This document shows, one piece after another, positions 60,988 through 64,000 of a stretch of DNA of 64,000 nt; positions within the stretch are counted from its first letter, which is position 1, and each line of letters starts with the position of its first letter. Origin of the DNA: a virus. The notes under the pieces are model-generated. The model was given only the letters and a program-made list of their open reading frames with translations, had not been told where the DNA came from and did no database searches. The stretch lies in IMG/VR virus record IMGVR_UViG_3300032245_000473, positions 1-64,000 of that record; one strand, written 5' to 3'. The position numbers and the translations under genes are program-made.

Positions 60988-61670
60988 TGATTTATAGGGC
61001 CAAGGTGGTGCAGGGCTATGCCAATGGCTCCTGTCGTGCTGTTGTCCCCCAGATGTATGGGGAAACTGTCATCACCATTACCCGATTCGCTGGGTCTACG
61101 TACCCTGCTGTCCCTACTATGGGATGGGTGTCGTTTGAAGGTGGAGAGGCTTCTTTCCCTGTGTGGCTAGGGCCAGATGCGGTGATTGCCCCTGTTGCCT
61201 CTGGTCCTGTTGGGTATGGGGCATTCTCCGACTACACAAACCAGACCACAACCGCCAACACCGCCAAGGCCATGACGTTCAACACAACGGACGAAGCCAG
61301 TGGGGTCAGCATTGTTGGTGGATCGCGCATCACGTTCGCCTATGCGGGCACCTACAACTTGCAATGGAGCGGACAGTTTGAGAACGTCGGTATCCAAGAG
61401 CATGACGTGTCTGTATGGCTTCGCAAGAACGGAGTGGATGTTCCCGGCTCAACAGGATTCGTGGCAGTCGTGTCATCACATGGCGGCATCGCCGGTCACG
61501 CCCTGTCCAGTTGGAACTTCGTGTTCACCGTCGCCGCAAACGATTACTACGAACTGTGGTGGTCATCAACCGACGCTGGCGTCAGCATTCAAACCTATGC
61601 TGCAAGCACCGGCCCGGTTCGACCGTCTACCGCTTCGTTGGTGTTGACCGTTACCCCAGTAATTCGCTGA
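60987..61670 (+). CDS. Jelly-roll fibre-like protein
   Basis: A 227-residue protein. After an N-terminal domain (about 1-75), residues about 80-227 are a TNF/C1q-like jelly roll: ITFAYAGTYNLQWSGQFENV, HDVSVWLRKNGVDVPGST and WNFVFTVAANDYYELWWSS. This domain is common in phage virion proteins that trimerise and bind surfaces. TGATG links it to the SpoVS-like gene, which is unusual for a structural protein. Confidence 0.65.
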   Translation: MIYRAKVVQGYANGSCRAVVPQMYGETVITITRFAGSTYPAVPTMGWVSFEGGEASFPVWLGPDAVIAPVASGPVGYGAFSDYTNQTTTANTAKAMTFNTTDEASGVSIVGGSRITFAYAGTYNLQWSGQFENVGIQEHDVSVWLRKNGVDVPGSTGFVAVVSSHGGIAGHALSSWNFVFTVAANDYYELWWSSTDAGVSIQTYAASTGPVRPSTASLVLTVTPVIR

Positions 61671-61677
61671 CGTGGGG

Positions 61678-61683
61678 TAACAT
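61678..61683 (+). promoter_or_regulatory. Candidate leaderless -10 element (TAACAT)
   Basis: TAACAT lies exactly 6 nt before ATG 61690, which has no ribosome binding site. Confidence 0.45.
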
Positions 61684-61689
61684 GCCCTC

Positions 61690-61866
61690 ATGCCGTGGTC
61701 AGCGTCTGATTCCCCTCACAAGGACAAGGATGCAGACACGCCTGCCAAGCAAAGGAAGTGGGCGGGTACTGCCAATAGTGTTCGCCGTAAGGCGATGTCA
61801 CAGGGCATGAGCGAGGGTGCCGCCTCCCAGCGGGCGATCAAGGTAGCCAATAAGGTGGTGACGTAA
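61690..61866 (+). CDS. 58-residue conserved phage protein
   Basis: ATG 61690 to TAA 61866. The product starts MPWSASDSPHKDKDADTPAK and has KWAGTANSVRRKAMSQGMSE and AIKVANKVV. This 'MPW-A-DA', 'W---ANSV' and 'AI--AN-V' pattern is a known small phage protein type of unknown function. TAATG joins it to the next gene. Confidence 0.7.
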   Translation: MPWSASDSPHKDKDADTPAKQRKWAGTANSVRRKAMSQGMSEGAASQRAIKVANKVVT

Positions 61867-62450
61867 TGGCACAGTCTTTCAACCAGTGGCAGGGTCGTGA
61901 TTACCCCGCAGGTCAGGCACCTTTCCGCGCAGCGGAGACGATGGGTCCTCAGCCTGTGGCCCACGGTGATCTGGATGCTCTCCGTATGTCATGGCGACGT
62001 ACTCCCGAAGCCACGTATCCCGATGGATACCTTGGGACGATCAACACCCGTCGGCAGGATCGCCTGCTGGATGGCCTGAAGCAGCGTCAGTCAAACCGCC
62101 CTTACACCCGTGGCATTCACAAAGGTGAGCGAGTTGATGGTCGGGATTATTTCTGGCCTCCCGAGTTCAACCAGTGGACCGGACTTCAGACTCAAGATGC
62201 TGGGATTAGGTTTGCCCCTCCCGGTGTAGGGATGGAACTTCAGTACGAGCGGTACCCAACCGACCGAAAGGTTGGTCCCAAGCGTGTGCCCGTGGGGGGT
62301 CAATCCGACGGCACCGTGCAGTGGGGTCCCCGTCAGCAGCCCGACCGAGTCGGTGTTCTTCGACATCTGGCCCCCGGTTGGAGTAGCGGTCGTCGTGGTA
62401 ATCCCGGTATGGCTGTTCCGTACGTTCCGGTCGGTGCGGGCGGCGGATAA
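61866..62450 (+). CDS. Unknown protein
   Basis: A 194-residue protein rich in Gly, Pro, Arg and Gln with no hydrophobic core that I can see, so it may be largely disordered or depend on partners. Sits between the 58-residue protein and the membrane proteins. Function unknown. Confidence 0.6.
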   Translation: MAQSFNQWQGRDYPAGQAPFRAAETMGPQPVAHGDLDALRMSWRRTPEATYPDGYLGTINTRRQDRLLDGLKQRQSNRPYTRGIHKGERVDGRDYFWPPEFNQWTGLQTQDAGIRFAPPGVGMELQYERYPTDRKVGPKRVPVGGQSDGTVQWGPRQQPDRVGVLRHLAPGWSSGRRGNPGMAVPYVPVGAGGG

Positions 62451-62476
62451 TTCACCACTAATCGAATCTGTTGATA

Positions 62477-62482
62477 TACCAT
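62477..62482 (+). promoter_or_regulatory. Candidate leaderless -10 element (TACCAT)
   Basis: TACCAT lies 7 nt before the GTG at 62490, which has no ribosome binding site. Confidence 0.35.
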
Positions 62483-62489
62483 TATCGGC

Positions 62490-62843
62490 GTGCTGTTGTT
62501 CATTGACACCACTCTCGCTGACGGTGGTACCCTCATCATCCTCGGAGCCTTTACACTGATAGGAACACTGTTCGCTAGTTATATGGCGTACTTGTCCTCT
62601 AAGAATGCCAAAGGCGCTCGTAAAGAAGCAGCAGAAGCAAACGATGCTGTAAACCACCGGCACGCAGACCAGCCAAGACTGTTCGACGTGGTTCATTCAA
62701 TGCAGAGTCAAATCAGCGCCATGGACCGCAGGTTTGACAGGTACATGAACTCTGCTGCCGACAAGCATGAGGAAGTCATGAACTACATTCGTGATGTAGA
62801 TCGAAAGATCGCCCATCGTTTCCATCCTGCTAGTGATGAATGA
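62490..62843 (+). CDS. Membrane-anchored coiled-coil protein (DUF2746-like)
   Basis: A 117-residue protein. One transmembrane helix at about 13-33 (LIILGAFTLIGTLFASYMAYL) followed by a charged coiled coil with ANDAVNHRHADQPRLFDVV and YIRDVDRKIAHRF. Similar proteins next to the lysis region of actinophages are grouped as DUF2746. A role in lysis together with the next gene is plausible. Confidence 0.6.
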   Translation: MLLFIDTTLADGGTLIILGAFTLIGTLFASYMAYLSSKNAKGARKEAAEANDAVNHRHADQPRLFDVVHSMQSQISAMDRRFDRYMNSAADKHEEVMNYIRDVDRKIAHRFHPASDE

Positions 62844-62851
62844 GGAGAATC

Positions 62852-63040
62852 ATGTTGATCCAGAAACTGTTTGCTGGTGACGGAGGTGCAGCCGTTCGTG
62901 CCCTGTTCCGTGCGCTCATCGTGCTGCTCACGGCCTTCATCCTCAGTCTCACCCCAGAGCAGGTCGGTGCCATTCAGTTGGTGGCCGAAGCGGTGATCGC
63001 CCTGCTGGTGCGGCTGGTCCCGAACCCTCCGACCGACTGA
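62852..63040 (+). CDS. Holin candidate
   Basis: A 62-residue protein with two hydrophobic segments (LFRALIVLLTAFILSL about 17-32 and AIQLVAEAVIALLVRLV about 40-56) around a short polar turn, the layout of small two-helix holins that open the membrane for the endolysin. ATG 62852 with AGGAGAATC; an ATG at 62840 overlaps the previous stop. The endolysin is about 2 kb away across the genome end if the genome is circular. Confidence 0.6.
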   Translation: MLIQKLFAGDGGAAVRALFRALIVLLTAFILSLTPEQVGAIQLVAEAVIALLVRLVPNPPTD

Positions 63041-63041
63041 C

Positions 63042-63518
63042 ATGGGCTACCGAGGCTCCCACCAGCCTGACACGACGGATGACTCGCCCCGGTTCCATGA
63101 ACTGGACAAGGCGATGCCTAACTTTTATCAGCGGCCCCATGACTACGTGTGGCATCTGGATGACGAGGACCATTCGATCACCAAGCACCTCCACCCCGAT
63201 CAACTGGGTGGGGCTACGCAGGCTGTTCAGCAGGCTTTGCGGGCAAGGGGGAACCCCGATGCACGGGTGATGCTGTACCGGGCTGTCCCCAAGGGCGTGA
63301 CCGAGATCAACTCGGGCGATTGGGTCACCACGTCCCACCACTACGCCAGACAGCACGCTGCCTTGGACGATGACCCTCGGAACGACATGGATGTTCTGGC
63401 CAAGCAGGTGCGTGCGAACGAGATCACCTTTGGGGGTAACGACGCTTACGAGTTCGGATACGTCGGTTCCACAGTGAACGGGAGACGGCTCCCTCGTTCC
63501 CGCCGCCAGTCACGTTGA
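63042..63518 (+). CDS. ADP-ribosyltransferase-like protein (R-S-E type)
   Basis: A 158-residue protein with the R-S-E layout: VMLYRAVPKG with Arg80, SGDWVTTSHHYARQHA with the TTS at 96-98 and helix, and ITFGGNDAYEFGYVG with Glu127 and Glu137 as catalytic candidates. The 'YRAVP' and 'GDWVT-S--YA--H' words are typical of phage and MuF-type ADP-ribosyltransferase domains. It would transfer ADP-ribose from NAD to a protein. The gene follows the holin candidate by 1 nt and has no ribosome binding site of note. Activity inferred. Confidence 0.65.
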   Translation: MGYRGSHQPDTTDDSPRFHELDKAMPNFYQRPHDYVWHLDDEDHSITKHLHPDQLGGATQAVQQALRARGNPDARVMLYRAVPKGVTEINSGDWVTTSHHYARQHAALDDDPRNDMDVLAKQVRANEITFGGNDAYEFGYVGSTVNGRRLPRSRRQSR

Positions 63519-63523
63519 CGGAG

Positions 63524-63562
63524 TAGCATCAGACCATGGGCCAGTCCAAGGAGCAGTACTGA
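63524..63562 (+). promoter_or_regulatory. Leaderless -10 and 8-codon mini-ORF before ADP-ribosyltransferase gene
   Basis: TAGCAT (63524-63529) lies exactly 6 nt before an ATG at 63536 that opens an 8-residue frame (MGQSKEQY). Its TGA (63560-63562) overlaps the ATG of the next gene, and it contains AAGGAG, a possible ribosome binding site for that gene. It may be a leader that feeds ribosomes to the gene at 63562. Confidence 0.4.
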
Positions 63563-63990
63563 TGCGCGGTACTCGCCGCCTTGCCTACTACCACGGCACC
63601 TCTCTTCCCAATGCCATGTCGATCATGCAGGGGGGATTCAGCACTGATACCCCGGAATCAAACGGCAGGACGTGGGGTCCCGGTGTGTACTTGGGGAACA
63701 CCGACGCCATGGCACGTGGTTATGGGGACCATGTAGTTGAAGCGGAGGTCGATGATTGGGTTCACGACTTCTTGGCGCGTGAGCCTCAGCAAGAGCATTA
63801 CGCCGGGGACCCTCGGGCTACCCAGCCTTCTCCGTGGGGTGACCCGCCTATGGAACTGGAAGAAGTACTCAAGCGGGAAGGGTTTGAGGGAGTTCAGCAC
63901 CGAACTGGCGAGGGGCGGGACCTAGAGACAGTGGTCTTTGACCCTAAGAGGGTCAAGCCCGTTGCTATCCAAGGTCCTTCCTTTACATGA
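63562..63990 (+). CDS. ADP-ribosyltransferase-like protein (PARP/H-Y-E type)
   Basis: A 142-residue protein: YYHGTSLPNAMSIMQGGF gives the His-Gly-Thr (11-13), RTWGPGVYLGNTDAMARGYG has Tyr43 and the helix of PARP-like transferases, and the end (EGRDLETVVFDPKRVKPV) has the strand with a Glu near the third catalytic place. It differs from the transferase-like genes at 12798 and 63042, so these are not recent duplicates. Activity and target are not known. Last complete gene of the window. Confidence 0.65.
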   Translation: MRGTRRLAYYHGTSLPNAMSIMQGGFSTDTPESNGRTWGPGVYLGNTDAMARGYGDHVVEAEVDDWVHDFLAREPQQEHYAGDPRATQPSPWGDPPMELEEVLKREGFEGVQHRTGEGRDLETVVFDPKRVKPVAIQGPSFT

Positions 63991-64000
63991 AGGACCCGCA

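Noticed and set aside
1-64000. Diversity-generating retroelement
   Set aside because: Fibre repeats were considered as variable regions, but no reverse transcriptase gene or template/variable repeat pair was seen.
1-64000. CRISPR array, tRNA genes, integrase or att site
   Set aside because: No regular repeat-spacer array, no tRNA-like clover leaf and no recombinase motif was noticed by eye; a tRNA scan was not possible.

Overview
The window is almost the whole genome of a tailed phage with a contractile tail (a myovirus). It carries portal, scaffold, major capsid protein, tail sheath, tail tube, tape measure, LysM-like hub protein, gp25-like wedge, J-like and I-like baseplate genes. No integrase, repressor, RNA polymerase, tRNA or CRISPR array is visible, so a lytic life style is the simplest reading. 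Three things point to an actinobacterial host: high GC, several genes that start about 6 nt after a TAnnnT -10 hexamer with no ribosome binding site (leaderless mRNAs), and small proteins of types common in actinophages (a DUF2746-like membrane protein, zinc-ribbon proteins, a SpoVS-like protein). The host assignment is inference.

Layout. 1-116 is AT-richer, encodes part of an unrelated bacterial adhesin repeat and looks like a chimeric or misjoined end. 117-6465 holds the C-terminal end of the large terminase, an M15-type endolysin, several unknown proteins and the portal. 6549-9337 is scaffold, major capsid protein and two small head-region genes. 9379-14867 holds a His-rich collar-type fibre, head/neck candidates, an Arr-like ADP-ribosyltransferase-like gene, two zinc-binding proteins and a probably abundant structural protein followed by a terminator. 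14952-22522 is a long block of small fibre or adhesin genes, including tandem paralogues and internal amino-acid repeats. 22606-41705 is the contractile tail: completion proteins, sheath, tube, chaperones, a tape measure with two peptidoglycan-hydrolase domains, a hub with an NlpC/P60-like domain, LysM protein, hub, wedge, J-like and I-like baseplate proteins and a 1303-residue fibre.

41721-60647 is DNA metabolism: a pyrimidine-dimer glycosylase-like protein, a nuclease of the SNase type, a winged-helix initiator with an apparent origin inside its gene (inverted iterons and a perfect DnaA box), helicase loader, DnaB-like helicase, primase, SNF2-like helicase, metallophosphoesterase, ssDNA-binding protein, family A DNA polymerase, RecA-like recombinase, a Cas4-like nuclease and a resolvase-like nuclease. 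One gene in this block, a Dps-like ferritin, is the only gene on the minus strand. 60691-63990 carries a SpoVS-like protein, a jelly-roll fibre-like protein, two membrane proteins (holin candidates) and two further ADP-ribosyltransferase-like proteins. The rest of the terminase should lie beyond the right end if the genome is circular or circularly permuted.

Most genes are packed with TGATG, TAATG, ATGA or GTGA junctions, so translational coupling is widespread. The most interesting signals are the three different ADP-ribosyltransferase-like genes, the intragenic origin, the recurring TAnnnT-N6-ATG starts, a double-hairpin leader before the helicase-loader operon, and the very fibre-rich virion gene set.
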